64,000 nucleotides of DNA from Pseudoalteromonas rubra (GCF_005886805.2 NZ_CP045429.1:838501-902500), one strand, 5' to 3'. Shown: positions 1 through 7,932, counted from the stretch's first letter. Translations and numbers: made by a program. The notes: generated from the sequence alone by a model not told the origin.

Positions 1-190
1 GGATCATCGGACCCCAGGAGCCAACATAATCGATATAGCGTTTACCATCGGCATCAAACGTGTGTGGGCCTTCTGCTTTGTTAATGAACAGCGGCGTGCC
101 ACCGACGCCGTTAAACGCGCGGACCGGTGAGTTGACGCCACCCGGGATAGATTCCTGGGCACGAGAGAAGAGGTCTTGACTGATTGTCAT
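1..190 (-). CDS. hemL: Glutamate-1-semialdehyde 2,1-aminomutase, N-terminal part (truncated by window edge)
   Basis: Only the first 63 codons are in the window; the gene continues leftward past base 1. The reverse-strand translation begins [12 protein letters not shown] and contains [12 protein letters not shown] and [11 protein letters not shown], which are the hallmark N-terminal motifs of GSA aminomutase. This PLP enzyme converts glutamate-1-semialdehyde into 5-aminolevulinate, the C5-pathway entry into heme, siroheme and B12-type tetrapyrroles, and acts in the cytosol. The ATG at 188-190 is preceded by AGGACA at a suitable distance. It lies downstream of pyrB in the same direction, and hemJ, another heme gene, is about 1.3 kb upstream. 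Identification rests on the distinctive N-terminus; the PLP lysine lies outside the window. Confidence 0.93.
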   Translation of the reverse strand, partial: MTISQDLFSRAQESIPGGVNSPVRAFNGVGGTPLFINKAEGPHTFDADGKRYIDYVGSWGPMI

Positions 191-214
191 AATGTGTCCT
201 TTGTTATGTACATA

Positions 215-241
215 AGGTATCGGTAATGAAACTCGATACCT
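215..241. other. Inverted repeat between pyrB and hemL
   Basis: AGGTATCG and CGATACCT form an 8-bp perfect stem around an 11-nt loop in the 76-bp gap between the pyrB stop and the hemL start. There is no clear U-run, so it may be a weak terminator, an mRNA processing hairpin or a regulatory element. Its function is inferred only. Confidence 0.4.
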
Positions 242-266
242 CAGGTCATGAAACGAATTTGGTAGA

Positions 267-1283
267 TTAGGCTTCGCGTTTGCGACTGAACCAGGGCACG
301 TCTACTTCGTATTGCTCAACCTTGTCGGCAACGCCCAGTGTCAGTGCAAACAACGCCATACGGATCAACACGCCGTTTTGAACCTGACGGAAGATGGCCA
401 GGTTGTCATTATTATTTAAGTCGTTATCCAGTTCATTGGCATCGCCACGACTATCACGGGGCAGCGGGTGCATCAATACGGACTCTGGCTTACAGTGTGC
501 ATCGTAAATGGCCTGGCTGATACGAAAACCACCGCGATATTTATTGGCTTCTTCCTGTGACGGGAAGCGTTCTTCCTGAATGCGGGTTTGATAGACGATG
601 TCTGCTGCCAGGTTGCCTTCCATTTTTGAGACCAGTTCAATGTGGTGACCTGCGTTGCTGACGGCATCCAGAATATAGTCCGGCATTTGCAAACCGTCCG
701 GGGCGACCATCGAAAAGCGCACATTTTTATAGTGGCATAGCAGCTTAGACAGTGAGTGAACGGTACGGCCATATTTCAGGTCGCCAACCAGGGCGATGTG
801 CATCCCGTCAATGCCGCGTTCGAAACGACCCAGTTCTCGCTCAATGGTTAACAGATCCAGCAAAGCCTGGGTTGGGTGTTCATTTGGACCATCTCCGCCG
901 TTGATCACCGGGACGTCTGAGCCTGTGGCAAATTCCGCAACGGAGCCAGCATCCGGATGGCGCATTGCGACGGCATCGGCATAAGCGGAGATCACGCGGG
1001 CGGTGTCATACAGGGATTCCCCTTTTGCTAAAGCGGAACTTTGCATACCTGTGGTCTCACGGACCGTACCACCCAGCAGATTAAAAGCGGTTCCGAAACT
1101 GACACGCGTTCGGGTACTGGGTTCAAAAAACAGATTGGCTAAGACAGCACCTTCGAGCACATTGGTGCGTTTGTACTTTTTAGCGTAGGGTTCCATTTTC
1201 TTAGCAACATTGAAAATCAGCTCAATGGCTTCTCTGTCGAGTTCGTTGACGGAGAGGATGTTTTCACCTTGGAAACTTAACAT
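267..1283 (-). CDS. pyrB: Aspartate carbamoyltransferase, catalytic chain
   Basis: This enzyme condenses carbamoyl phosphate with aspartate, the committed step of pyrimidine synthesis, in the cytosol. The carbamoyl-phosphate signature STRTR is at residues 56-60, the loop KGES near 87-90, HPTQ at 136-139 and HPLPR at 272-276. I chose the ATG at 1281-1283 (338 residues, MLSFQGEN...) because AGGAA precedes it and conserved sequence begins there. An open frame continues 36 codons further up to an ATG at 1389-1391 but has no ribosome site and no recognisable similarity. Near residues 285-295 there is an Asn/Asp-rich insertion absent from the E. coli catalytic chain, which fits the longer monofunctional type seen in Shewanella and relatives. 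No pyrI regulatory chain is visible in the window. Confidence is high. Confidence 0.95.
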   Translation of the reverse strand: MLSFQGENILSVNELDREAIELIFNVAKKMEPYAKKYKRTNVLEGAVLANLFFEPSTRTRVSFGTAFNLLGGTVRETTGMQSSALAKGESLYDTARVISAYADAVAMRHPDAGSVAEFATGSDVPVINGGDGPNEHPTQALLDLLTIERELGRFERGIDGMHIALVGDLKYGRTVHSLSKLLCHYKNVRFSMVAPDGLQMPDYILDAVSNAGHHIELVSKMEGNLAADIVYQTRIQEERFPSQEEANKYRGGFRISQAIYDAHCKPESVLMHPLPRDSRGDANELDNDLNNNDNLAIFRQVQNGVLIRMALFALTLGVADKVEQYEVDVPWFSRKREA

Positions 1284-1420
1284 GCGGCGATTCCTAATCA
1301 CAGATTGACAACAGGAGGCGGGGAGCACTCCTAACCGAGCTCGCAAAACAGGGCGCATCAGGCACGCTGCGTTGAGTAACTGGAGCGACATAATAGCACA
1401 ATTCTGTTTTTTAGGCGTGG

Positions 1421-1444
1421 AAAATGACGGCTAAGTCGCCGTCA
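1421..1444 (-). terminator. Rho-independent terminator after hemJ
   Basis: TGACGGC and GCCGTCA form a 7-bp stem with a 6-nt loop, followed on the minus strand by TTTTCC. It sits about 10 bp past the hemJ stop and before pyrB, so it probably ends the clc-hemJ transcript. Confidence 0.65.
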
Positions 1445-1454
1445 CAGACTGATA

Positions 1455-1889
1455 TCAGAAAACTGGTTTCAAGATGGCGAGCAGGATGATGATCAGCAGT
1501 AATATCACCGGAAACTCGTTAAAGATGCGATAGAATCGGTCACTGCGTTGATTGCGGTCATGTTTAAAATCTGCCAGCAGCTTGAAGCAATAAGCGTGAT
1601 AAAAATAGAGCATGATGACCGGTATTAATTTGTAGTGCAGCCACAGGTTGGCGCGAAACCACTCTCGACCATAACTGGTGATGAGTAATACGCCAAATAC
1701 TGCGGTGAGTATCGCAAAAGGTGTGACAAAATAGAGCAGGCGTCGCTCCATGATTTTAAGCATCGCGGAGCAGGGCTTTTCGTCAGTCATCGCATGATAA
1801 ACAAACAGTCTTGGCAGATAGAATATCCCGGCAAACCAGGCAACCATAAAAAAGATGTGTAGCGCTTTGTACACAAGTATCGTCGTCAT
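1455..1889 (-). CDS. hemJ: Protoporphyrinogen IX oxidase, HemJ family
   Basis: The 144-residue membrane protein has about four hydrophobic helices. It carries the HemJ family hallmarks: HIFFMVAWFAG with His11 in the first helix, FYLPRLFVYHA, LHYKLIP with Lys87, and FNEFPV before the last helix. HemJ is the oxygen-independent-type enzyme that oxidises protoporphyrinogen IX to protoporphyrin IX in the inner membrane, replacing HemG or HemY. The start has AGAGG five bases upstream. It follows the clc gene by 28 bp, and hemL lies two genes downstream, so the local context is tetrapyrrole synthesis. Older annotations call this family UPF0093 or CopD-like. Confidence is good on family and moderate on activity in this organism. 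Confidence 0.85.
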   Translation of the reverse strand: MTTILVYKALHIFFMVAWFAGIFYLPRLFVYHAMTDEKPCSAMLKIMERRLLYFVTPFAILTAVFGVLLITSYGREWFRANLWLHYKLIPVIMLYFYHAYCFKLLADFKHDRNQRSDRFYRIFNEFPVILLLIIILLAILKPVF

Positions 1890-1917
1890 AAAACCTCTGG
1901 GTTGTCTAAAATCACAA

Positions 1918-3600
1918 TTACAGCAAGCTGTTTCTCATAGTAAGAATATGGCGGATCTGATCCCACCGGAGCAGGCCCATAATTTGTTCGTTATTTTTTT
2001 GATTATACACATAGACGGCGCCAGAGCGCTTGTCTTTGAGGATATCAAATGCGTCAGCCAGCGTAGCTTGTGTGCTCAGCCCTTGCAGTTCGATATAAGT
2101 GATGGTCATGCTCTGCTCTGAAATCAGGCTGAGATCATATTCTGCCAGTCGATAACCATGCTCCTCGTCGTACACTATTAGTGGCGTCTGACTGTCGATG
2201 GCCGACAAGGTTTCTTTTATTTGGTCTTTGTCATCCGAATAGAGGAGTTTAAAGCCCTCGTCCATTTCCTCCATAATCCCGACCTTTTGCAGTGCTTCTT
2301 TGGCTGGGGAAACCTGATAGGGGAGCTCCTGGAAATCCAGTTGCTGTAGGAAAATTGAACGATTCCCAAAGACTTGTAATGCAGTGACATAAGCGCAGGA
2401 AATTACAATCATGGCGGGCACGACAATCTGAGGGCTGGAGGTCAGCTCCATGACTGCGGTGAGGGCCGCCAGGGGAGCATGCAGTGTTGCTGCCAGCAAC
2501 CCGGCCATGCCCAGAACGCCGTAGGTCCCAGCGACACTGACGTCAGGAGAAATATACTGAGCAAAATACGCCATCAAGGTACCAATTAAGACTCCCAGTC
2601 CGATGACCGGGCCAATGATCCCGCCGGGGATCCCCAGGCCAATGGCAAAGATGGTTGCCAGTAGCTTGGCTATCAAAATGGTGGTCAGTAGTTGTAACTC
2701 GCCGGGTGTTTCAACGGCTATTTTGATGGCGCTCATTCCCGAGCCCATGGCTTCCGGCACCAGGTAGCCTATCAGTCCGGCCAACAACCCGGCCAGCATC
2801 AGGCGCGGAAACATGCTGATGGGCTTAAAGGTTTTAATGATCATCATCAGGTTCTGATTAAATGCAAAAGCAATGGCACCCAGCACAAAACCACACAGAA
2901 TCAAAAATGGATAATGCCAGAATGACAATGCCGAGACGCTGATGAGTGATAACTCCAGATCGTGACCAAACACGTATTGCGTTGCCAAGGCACCGGTCAC
3001 TGCTGCGAGCATAATTGGCACGAAGATGTGAATTTTGTATTCCCGCAGTACCACTTCCATAACAAAGATGACGGCGGCCAGAGGGGTATTAAACGAAGCT
3101 GCAATGCCCGCTGCAACACCGCATCCGGCCAATGTCCGCGCGGCGTTCATTGGCAAATGCAGGCGCTCGGCCAGAATACTGGCACCCGTCGCACCCATGT
3201 GTACGGACGGACCTTCGCGTCCGACTGAAAAGCCACTGATGAGTGCCACAGCACCCCCGAAAAATTGATTGACGGAGTTCCAGATGGGCATTTGTCCATA
3301 ATGCTGTTTGATACGATAGATCACAAACGGGATGCCGAGGCGATAGTGTTTAAACCCGGTCAGGCTGGCAAACAGGGCGATCAGTAACGCGGCACCAACC
3401 GGCAGCAGCACGCGCTGATGTTCAGGCAAGGTGGTGAAGTCATCGGGACTGTCTAAAAAAGTGCTTTGCACCAGCATGATGGTGAGACGAAACAAGATGA
3501 TCAATATTGCTGCAATTAAGCCGGCACCAATTCCCAATAAGCAAAGCTGGATGGAAGTTTTGGGTTTCGCTAAGCGACGGCGTACATTATCGAACGACAT
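1918..3600 (-). CDS. ClC-family chloride channel/transporter with C-terminal CBS region
   Basis: The 560-residue inner-membrane protein has the ClC fold. The anion motif GREGP (gating glutamate Glu129) is at 127-131, FNTPLA at 170-175, and a GIPGGIIGPVIGLG segment near 330 matches the third anion-binding loop. The last 130 residues are soluble and CBS-like, a regulatory nucleotide-binding module. Relative to E. coli ClcA, the usual GSGIP motif reads GSGMS, the proton-pathway glutamate (Glu203) aligns with Val183, and the central tyrosine position appears to be Phe. Such changes in the family go with passive channel behaviour or altered coupling, so I leave out the symbol clcA. The gene precedes hemJ by 28 bp, and its start at 3598-3600 has only a weak ribosome site. 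Confidence 0.88.
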   Translation of the reverse strand: MSFDNVRRRLAKPKTSIQLCLLGIGAGLIAAILIILFRLTIMLVQSTFLDSPDDFTTLPEHQRVLLPVGAALLIALFASLTGFKHYRLGIPFVIYRIKQHYGQMPIWNSVNQFFGGAVALISGFSVGREGPSVHMGATGASILAERLHLPMNAARTLAGCGVAAGIAASFNTPLAAVIFVMEVVLREYKIHIFVPIMLAAVTGALATQYVFGHDLELSLISVSALSFWHYPFLILCGFVLGAIAFAFNQNLMMIIKTFKPISMFPRLMLAGLLAGLIGYLVPEAMGSGMSAIKIAVETPGELQLLTTILIAKLLATIFAIGLGIPGGIIGPVIGLGVLIGTLMAYFAQYISPDVSVAGTYGVLGMAGLLAATLHAPLAALTAVMELTSSPQIVVPAMIVISCAYVTALQVFGNRSIFLQQLDFQELPYQVSPAKEALQKVGIMEEMDEGFKLLYSDDKDQIKETLSAIDSQTPLIVYDEEHGYRLAEYDLSLISEQSMTITYIELQGLSTQATLADAFDILKDKRSGAVYVYNQKNNEQIMGLLRWDQIRHILTMRNSLL

Positions 3601-3874
3601 ACAATATTGGCCTGTTGAGAATCTGATTTGTTGCGAGTGCAGTTGTCCTGCCTAGCTGCCTGTACTAGCTCAATCCTGAGGTTTTTCATAATGCCCGAAC
3701 ACTCGCCAAAGTCAGCGCTGTGGTGCTTGATTTCCGGGAAGACAGCAGAAGTAGCATAGTACACTTGGTGGATAAGTGTATCAAATAATCTAAGTCCTTG
3801 TAATTAAGTAAATCAAACGACTAGTAAACGCAGGATAGAGAAGATGGATCTCGTTGCCGGATGAGTGCCAGTCT

Positions 3875-3899
3875 ATACTTGATTAAAATAGTCAGGTAT
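3875..3899 (+). promoter_or_regulatory. IscR type 1 binding site upstream of erpA
   Basis: The 25-bp stretch starts ATACTTGATT and ends TAGTCAGGTAT. Against the published type 1 IscR consensus (ATASYYGACT-RWWW-YAGTCRRSTAT) it differs at one base, T for C in the left half. It overlaps the -35 box and spacer of the erpA promoter, the position expected for repression by [2Fe-2S]-IscR. Regulation by IscR is established for erpA in E. coli; here it is inferred from the site. Confidence 0.75.
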
Positions 3900-3907
3900 T
3901 AGATAAT
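3879..3907 (+). promoter_or_regulatory. Sigma-70 promoter for erpA
   Basis: TTGATT (3879-3884) and GATAAT (3902-3907) are separated by exactly 17 bp, close to the TTGACA/TATAAT consensus. Transcription would start near 3914, about 26 bp before the erpA ATG. The promoter is overlapped by the IscR box. Confidence 0.65.
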
Positions 3908-3939
3908 TCCGCTATTAAATGTACAGGGGTCGAATACAC

Positions 3940-4278
3940 ATGTCTGATCAGATACCAATTAAATTTTCCGACGCGGCAGCAAGTCGTGTGAAAGAACTTA
4001 TCTCAGAAGAAGAAAACCCTAACCTTAAGCTGCGAGTGTATGTGACCGGCGGTGGGTGTTCTGGGTTTCAGTACGGATTTACCTTTGACGAAAAAACCAA
4101 TCCGGGTGACCTGGAAATTGAGAAAAACGGGGTGTCCATGGTCGTTGATCCAATGAGCATTCAGTATCTGGTTGATGGTGAGGTTGATTACACTGAAGGT
4201 CTGGAAGGAGCACGCTTTTTTGTCAGTAATCCTAACGCAACCACTACGTGCGGTTGTGGAGCGAGTTTCAGCGTATAA
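3940..4278 (+). CDS. erpA: Iron-sulfur cluster insertion protein ErpA (A-type carrier)
   Basis: The 112-residue cytosolic A-type carrier receives Fe-S clusters from the assembly scaffold and delivers them to apoproteins; in E. coli these include IspG/IspH of isoprenoid synthesis. The three cluster-binding cysteines are visible in [11 protein letters not shown] and in the C-terminal CGCGASFSV. The ATG at 3940 (MSDQIPIKF...) is preferred over the in-frame ATG at 3919 because CAGGGGT lies just upstream and family members begin there. The length matches the 114-residue E. coli protein. The promoter carries an IscR box, and a strong terminator follows, so it is monocistronic. Confidence 0.95.
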   Translation: MSDQIPIKFSDAAASRVKELISEEENPNLKLRVYVTGGGCSGFQYGFTFDEKTNPGDLEIEKNGVSMVVDPMSIQYLVDGEVDYTEGLEGARFFVSNPNATTTCGCGASFSV

Positions 4279-4307
4279 AGTCATCCTGATGTATCACTTC
4301 TATTCTC

Positions 4308-4335
4308 AAAGGCCATGCACAAGCATGGCCTTTTT
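4308..4335 (+). terminator. Rho-independent terminator after erpA
   Basis: GGCCATGC and GCATGGCC form an 8-bp stem with an ACAA loop, flanked by AAA on the left and TTTTT on the right. It lies 30 bp past the erpA stop. Confidence 0.9.
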
Positions 4336-4420
4336 GTATCTAAAATTAGACCAAAAGCGACCATCTTTTTTCTGCACAGTTTGATAAAGTACCCGTGTGA
4401 GAGCAAAATGCTGGTGTTTA

Positions 4421-4439
4421 AGCCAGCACGGTGCTGGCT
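4421..4439 (-). terminator. Hairpin at the stop codon of the small membrane protein gene
   Basis: AGCCAGCAC and GTGCTGGCT are separated by one base and overlap the stop codon of the minus-strand gene. A nearby TGCTGG could pair alternatively. No good U-run follows, so termination is plausible but not certain. Confidence 0.45.
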
Positions 4440-4614
4440 ATCCTGGGTTGGTAAGGTGGATCATCAGAACAAAAAATCCCAGTACCAGAGTGGAAAAAGC
4501 GAGAATATAGATGAATCCGCGTTTGCCTTGTTTGAGTGGCACGCCATTTACACGTAAAAAGTAATACCAACCCAAACAGAGCAAAATGGGTAGCAAAAAT
4601 ATGAGCCGGATCAT
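4438..4614 (-). CDS. Small two-helix inner-membrane protein of unknown function
   Basis: This 58-residue protein starts MIRLIFLLPILLC, has one hydrophobic helix at about 1-20 and a second at about 37-55, and a short basic loop (VPLKQGKRG) between them. The ATG at 4612-4614 is preceded by GGGAGA at the right distance; an upstream TTG five codons earlier overlaps that ribosome site and is unlikely. I do not recognise a named family. It stands alone between erpA and a divergent XRE regulator, with hairpins on either side. A real gene is likely given its start signal and clean two-helix topology; the function is unknown. Confidence 0.65.
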   Translation of the reverse strand: MIRLIFLLPILLCLGWYYFLRVNGVPLKQGKRGFIYILAFSTLVLGFFVLMIHLTNPG

Positions 4615-4953
4615 CAAAAATTCTCCCAAAATTTGTTACTTTATGACAGATTAGCGCTAAACCACTATTTTTTAAAGAAAAAATAAATTATTTCGTATAC
4701 TGGTACAAGATATAAAATTTTTGTTAAAGTGTCACAGTAATCTTACCTCTCTATTTTAGGTAAGAAAGTTGCAAATTTAATTAGGTGTTAGAGAAAAGAT
4801 CGTCTATACCTAATTTGGTACATAGGAACAGGGCAGACAAATTGGGTGTTTTATGCCCAGATTATGTGTCCTGTTATAAAACAAGCTGTCGGTCGAGACG
4901 GGCAAATTTCGTACGGCAGCATTAATTAATCATCGAGTAGGAGATGTTTTATT
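4615..4953. promoter_or_regulatory. AT-rich divergent region with two inverted repeats upstream of an XRE gene
   Basis: This 339-bp gap has no coding signal. It contains TCTTACC (4741-4747) paired with GGTAAGA (4759-4765), and AATTAGGT (4779-4786) paired with ACCTAATT (4808-4815). Both repeats lie 140-210 bp before the XRE start and could be operators for that regulator, but this is inference from position only. Confidence 0.4.
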
Positions 4954-5199
4954 ATGATGGGGAAAACGGTTTCTTCTGAGGAAAACAGTAAGTTGACTAA
5001 GTGGCTTAAATCAAAGCGTCACGAGAAAGGTCATACAATGCGCAGTCTGGCCCAGGTGTTAGGTACACCACATTCTTTCATTGGCAAAATTGAGAATCAG
5101 GAACGCCGTTTAGATGTGATTGAATTTCTGCGTTACTGTGAAGCGCTGGAAGTCGACCCATATGAAGGTCTGGCTCTGATCAAAGAAGAGCAGATGTAA
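4954..5199 (+). CDS. Small XRE-family helix-turn-helix regulator
   Basis: The 81-residue protein is essentially one HTH_3 (lambda Cro/CI-like) domain. LKSKRHEKGHTMRSLAQVLG covers helices 1-2 and HSFIGKIENQERRLDVIEFL covers the recognition helix and following turn, with a short acidic tail. It has no sensor domain. The start has TAGGAGATG upstream; either ATG at 4954 or 4957 could serve. It faces away from the small membrane protein gene and converges with ampG. Its target is unknown; the palindromes in its own upstream region make autoregulation plausible. Confidence 0.8.
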   Translation: MMGKTVSSEENSKLTKWLKSKRHEKGHTMRSLAQVLGTPHSFIGKIENQERRLDVIEFLRYCEALEVDPYEGLALIKEEQM

Positions 5200-5225
5200 C
5201 CCGCTGGCATTGCCGGTATAAGTGA

Positions 5226-5249
5226 AGGTGCAAGGAACAGCACCTCTAT
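5226..5249. terminator. Weak hairpin between the XRE gene and ampG
   Basis: AGGTGC and GCACCT form a 6-bp stem with an 8-nt loop, followed by a pyrimidine-rich CTATCTTTT. It sits in the gap between convergent genes and may end the XRE transcript. Confidence 0.4.
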
Positions 5250-5289
5250 CTTTTAGCATGGACCAGATATACCACGCTTTTTTCTTTCA

Positions 5290-6672
5290 TTATTTTCCCT
5301 GATTGTGATAATTCTGCTCAATTTGATAAAGCTTATGGCGGATTACGTATAAGAATATCAATGAAGGCACTACCATCAATGCTGTCAGCGCGAAAAATAC
5401 CGCCCAGTTACCCCCTAACCAGTCATCAATAACGACTCCACTGTAGCTGGAGAGCACCGTACGACCGAGGCTACCGAGTGAGGCGAGCAATGCATAATGG
5501 GTTGCACTAAAAGCACGATCACATAACATCGAAATGAAGGCCACCATAGCGACCAGCGACCAGGCCTGGGTAAATCCATCTATGACAATAGCGAGGGCAT
5601 ACAGATGCTCCTTGGGGCCTGCAACGGCTATCCAGGAAAACATCAAATTAGATGCTGCCATGGCAACACCACTGATAAACAGGCCTTTTACAATGCCGTA
5701 TTTGTGATTGAAGATGCTGCCCAGAAACGCAAAGATAATTGTGATAAGGCCGGTTCCCAGTTTTGAATACTGAGCTATCTGGCTGTTGCTAAAGCCAATC
5801 TCTTTGTAGAACACGATAGACATGCGTGCCAAAAAGGCCTCACCAATTTTAAACAGAAAAATAAAGGCCAACAGGGCCAGGGCCGTTTTGACTCCATTGC
5901 GGCTAAAGAAGCTGCGAAACGGCTCAACCAGGGTGACAGCCAACCAGGCCAGAATGCGCTGCAGTCGATTGTGTTCCAGCCCGCCAAGTCGTGACTGATA
6001 TTGCGCTTGTAGTTGTTGCTGTGTGTGCTCCCGGTGAGACTGAGGTTCATGGGCACTGAGCGTGACCACAAGTAGTGCCAGCATGATGGCTGCGAGCAAT
6101 GTATATATCTCAGGCCAGCTGACACCCGGTAAATCTGCCGCAAAAAACGGGATGGCTCCAAGCAGGGCATAGCCACTCCACCATCCTGATGTTGCCATTG
6201 CAGCGGCCGCGGTGGACTTTTCACTTTCTTCTGGTGGCAGGATGTCAATCCGGTAGGCGTCTATTGCAATATCATGGGTAGCCGCGCTCAGAGCAATAAT
6301 GAAACACAATAATGCGGCTTGATAAAGATCGGTTTTGAGGTCAACCTGACTTAAAGCCAGTGCTGACAGTGCAACAATCAGTTGTCCGGCAGCGATCCAG
6401 CTGCGTCTCTGCCCCAGCCATTGGGTCAGTAATGGCAGACGAACCCGATCCAGTAGTGGGGACCATAAGAAGTTAATGGTGTAGGCACTGAATACAATGC
6501 CAAATAACCCTATCATACTGCGGCTAAGCCCTTCGTCTTTGAGCCAGGCGGACATCACTGAGCCAATTAAAACCCAGGGGAAGCCCTGACTGACCCCAAA
6601 AGCAAAGACAGTGAGCAGACGTCTGTCGCGATAGTAACTTACATAATCACGCAGGCTGGATGAAATGATCAT
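5290..6672 (-). CDS. ampG: AmpG-family muropeptide permease (MFS)
   Basis: The roughly 460-residue polytopic inner-membrane protein imports GlcNAc-1,6-anhydro-MurNAc peptides for cell-wall recycling. Family hallmarks are GFPWVLIGSVMSAWLKDEG near residue 30, SPLLDRVRLP in loop 2-3, and ATHDIAIDAYRID in the middle of the N-terminal half. About 12 helices are visible, with a soluble stretch near residues 210-240 (AHEPQSHREHTQQQ). I chose the ATG at 6670-6672; the open frame extends four codons to a TTG that lies inside the ribosome-binding stretch GGAAAA. It is the last gene of the run rlmG-yajG-PPIase-ampG. The pairing yajG-ampG is also found in E. coli, which supports the call. Confidence 0.9.
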   Translation of the reverse strand: MIISSSLRDYVSYYRDRRLLTVFAFGVSQGFPWVLIGSVMSAWLKDEGLSRSMIGLFGIVFSAYTINFLWSPLLDRVRLPLLTQWLGQRRSWIAAGQLIVALSALALSQVDLKTDLYQAALLCFIIALSAATHDIAIDAYRIDILPPEESEKSTAAAAMATSGWWSGYALLGAIPFFAADLPGVSWPEIYTLLAAIMLALLVVTLSAHEPQSHREHTQQQLQAQYQSRLGGLEHNRLQRILAWLAVTLVEPFRSFFSRNGVKTALALLAFIFLFKIGEAFLARMSIVFYKEIGFSNSQIAQYSKLGTGLITIIFAFLGSIFNHKYGIVKGLFISGVAMAASNLMFSWIAVAGPKEHLYALAIVIDGFTQAWSLVAMVAFISMLCDRAFSATHYALLASLGSLGRTVLSSYSGVVIDDWLGGNWAVFFALTALMVVPSLIFLYVIRHKLYQIEQNYHNQGK

Positions 6673-6686
6673 AGTGTTTTCCAATG

Positions 6687-6720
6687 CAGCATCGCCCCGT
6701 TATGAGGCGGGGCGATGCTG
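6687..6720 (-). other. Strong intercistronic hairpin between the PPIase gene and ampG
   Basis: CAGCATCGCCCCG and CGGGGCGATGCTG form a perfect 13-bp G+C-rich stem with an 8-nt loop. It fills the 56-bp gap after the PPIase stop and ends 14 bp before the ampG start. No U-run follows on the minus strand, so a role in mRNA stability or differential expression is more likely than simple termination. Confidence 0.6.
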
Positions 6721-6728
6721 ACAAGCGA

Positions 6729-7355
6729 TTACTCGAAGGTCTCTTCCGGCAGCATTTCAATGCTGTGGATGATCACAGGTTTTTTGGGTATAAAGGTATA
6801 ACCCAGTTTCTTGTTGTAGTCTGTTTCGACTTGCATGATTTTGTCCAGTGTATCGAAGCCATCCGCGACACTACCAAATACCGCAAAGCCCCAGCCACGT
6901 CCAGGGTTGAGGTGGTCATTGTCATCCATATTGAAAAAGAACTGACGGGTACCTGAGTGCGGTTTATTGTCCTGATAAGCCATGGCAATGGTGTACATAT
7001 TGTTTTTCAGGCCGTTGCCGCTTTCGTTAAAGATTGCCGGGCGCTCGAACATGCCATCATAGTCTTTATCATAGCCACCACCCTGGATCACGAAATCACG
7101 CTCATTAGCCTCGTCCCGCTCTACCCGGTGAAAGACTGACCCTTTATAGTCACCATTGATCACATAAGTGAGAAAGTTATTGACCGTAATAGGCGCACGT
7201 GAGCGATCCAGTTCTACGATCACTTTGCCCATCGAGGTGTTAAGCTGAACTTTGGGAAACAGGTTATCTTTTTGGACAAAGCGTCCTTCTTTATTGTTTG
7301 CAAATGAGAAACTACTCGTCAGTAGCAATGTCAACAGGATCAGGATACGAAGCAT
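6729..7355 (-). CDS. Periplasmic cyclophilin-type peptidyl-prolyl cis-trans isomerase
   Basis: The 208-residue protein begins with a Sec signal peptide (MLRILILLTLLLTSSFSFA, cleavage expected after SFA near residue 19). A full cyclophilin domain follows: VQLNTSMGKVIVELD, SVFHRV, FVIQGGGY, QFFFNMDDND and FAVFGSVADGFD. The catalytic arginine lies in FHRV and the FFxN strand is intact. It catalyses proline isomerisation during folding of exported proteins. The active site resembles PpiA/PpiB, but the family is large, so I give no symbol. It lies 11 bp after yajG and before ampG in an apparent operon of envelope genes. Confidence 0.9.
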   Translation of the reverse strand: MLRILILLTLLLTSSFSFANNKEGRFVQKDNLFPKVQLNTSMGKVIVELDRSRAPITVNNFLTYVINGDYKGSVFHRVERDEANERDFVIQGGGYDKDYDGMFERPAIFNESGNGLKNNMYTIAMAYQDNKPHSGTRQFFFNMDDNDHLNPGRGWGFAVFGSVADGFDTLDKIMQVETDYNKKLGYTFIPKKPVIIHSIEMLPEETFE

Positions 7356-7366
7356 AACTTAGCCTT

Positions 7367-7930
7367 TTATTGTTGCAAAAAGTTGATCAATTCTTTGTCC
7401 GACAGCATGCGAGTGACTACCTGCTCAGCAAGGCGGTTTAATTGCCCCTCTACCTGAGCTTGGTCATGTTTTAGAGGCTTACTGAATGTTGCTTCACCGG
7501 TGAAGGGCTTGGTAAATGTGCGTTGCCCTTTGCTTGCCTCTATAACAAATTCGGCCTGTGCTGTACTTTCGTGGCGACTAAGCGTCTCATCGACTTTGGC
7601 AATAAAGGTGCGAATACGCAGGGTTAGCTGTGTATCGCTCTGTGGTGATAGTGTCACCCCGTTGGCCTCAAGCGCCTGTGTCAGTAATTTGTTTAAGGTG
7701 ACTGGTAGATCTGCATTTGGCAGATAAACTGCTGGTTCCTGTTCCAGTACTTTAATGGTGAACTTGGTTGTCCGGTTATCGATCACCTTAATCGCTAGGG
7801 TTTGCGACAATTGAATGATATTACCACCCTGATAGCTGGGGTTGAGGATCACTGTTTTAGGTGCACTGCTGCACCCTGCGAGTAAACTGAGGGCTGCACC
7901 AAAGAGAGATGCAGAAAATGCTAAGCGCAT
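7367..7930 (-). CDS. yajG: YajG family lipoprotein
   Basis: This 187-residue lipoprotein starts MRLAFSASLFGAALSLLAGC, with the lipobox LAGC giving the acylated Cys at residue 20. The body contains AIKVIDNRT, a Leu-rich helix NKLLTQALEANGVTL, and a C-terminal helix with MLSDKELINFL, all matching the YajG family. The role of YajG is not firmly established; it is an outer-membrane lipoprotein tied by neighbourhood to ampG. The start has GGAGC upstream. The rlmG stop is 2 bp before this ATG, so the two are translationally linked, and the PPIase gene follows by 11 bp. Confidence 0.85.
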   Translation of the reverse strand: MRLAFSASLFGAALSLLAGCSSAPKTVILNPSYQGGNIIQLSQTLAIKVIDNRTTKFTIKVLEQEPAVYLPNADLPVTLNKLLTQALEANGVTLSPQSDTQLTLRIRTFIAKVDETLSRHESTAQAEFVIEASKGQRTFTKPFTGEATFSKPLKHDQAQVEGQLNRLAEQVVTRMLSDKELINFLQQ

Positions 7931-7932
7931 GA

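Larger units (their letters stand above)
3601..3939. other. Divergent intergenic region between the clc gene and erpA
   Basis: This 339-bp gap separates the minus-strand ClC gene from plus-strand erpA. Its right third contains the erpA promoter and IscR box listed separately. The left part presumably holds the ClC promoter, but I see no clear sigma-70 boxes, and the short open frames there look spurious. Confidence 0.6.

Noticed and set aside
1284..1391. N-terminal 36-codon extension of pyrB
   Set aside because: It is in frame, but it has no ribosome site, no family similarity, and a good start (AGGAA before ATG at 1283) lies inside. I treat it as untranslated leader.
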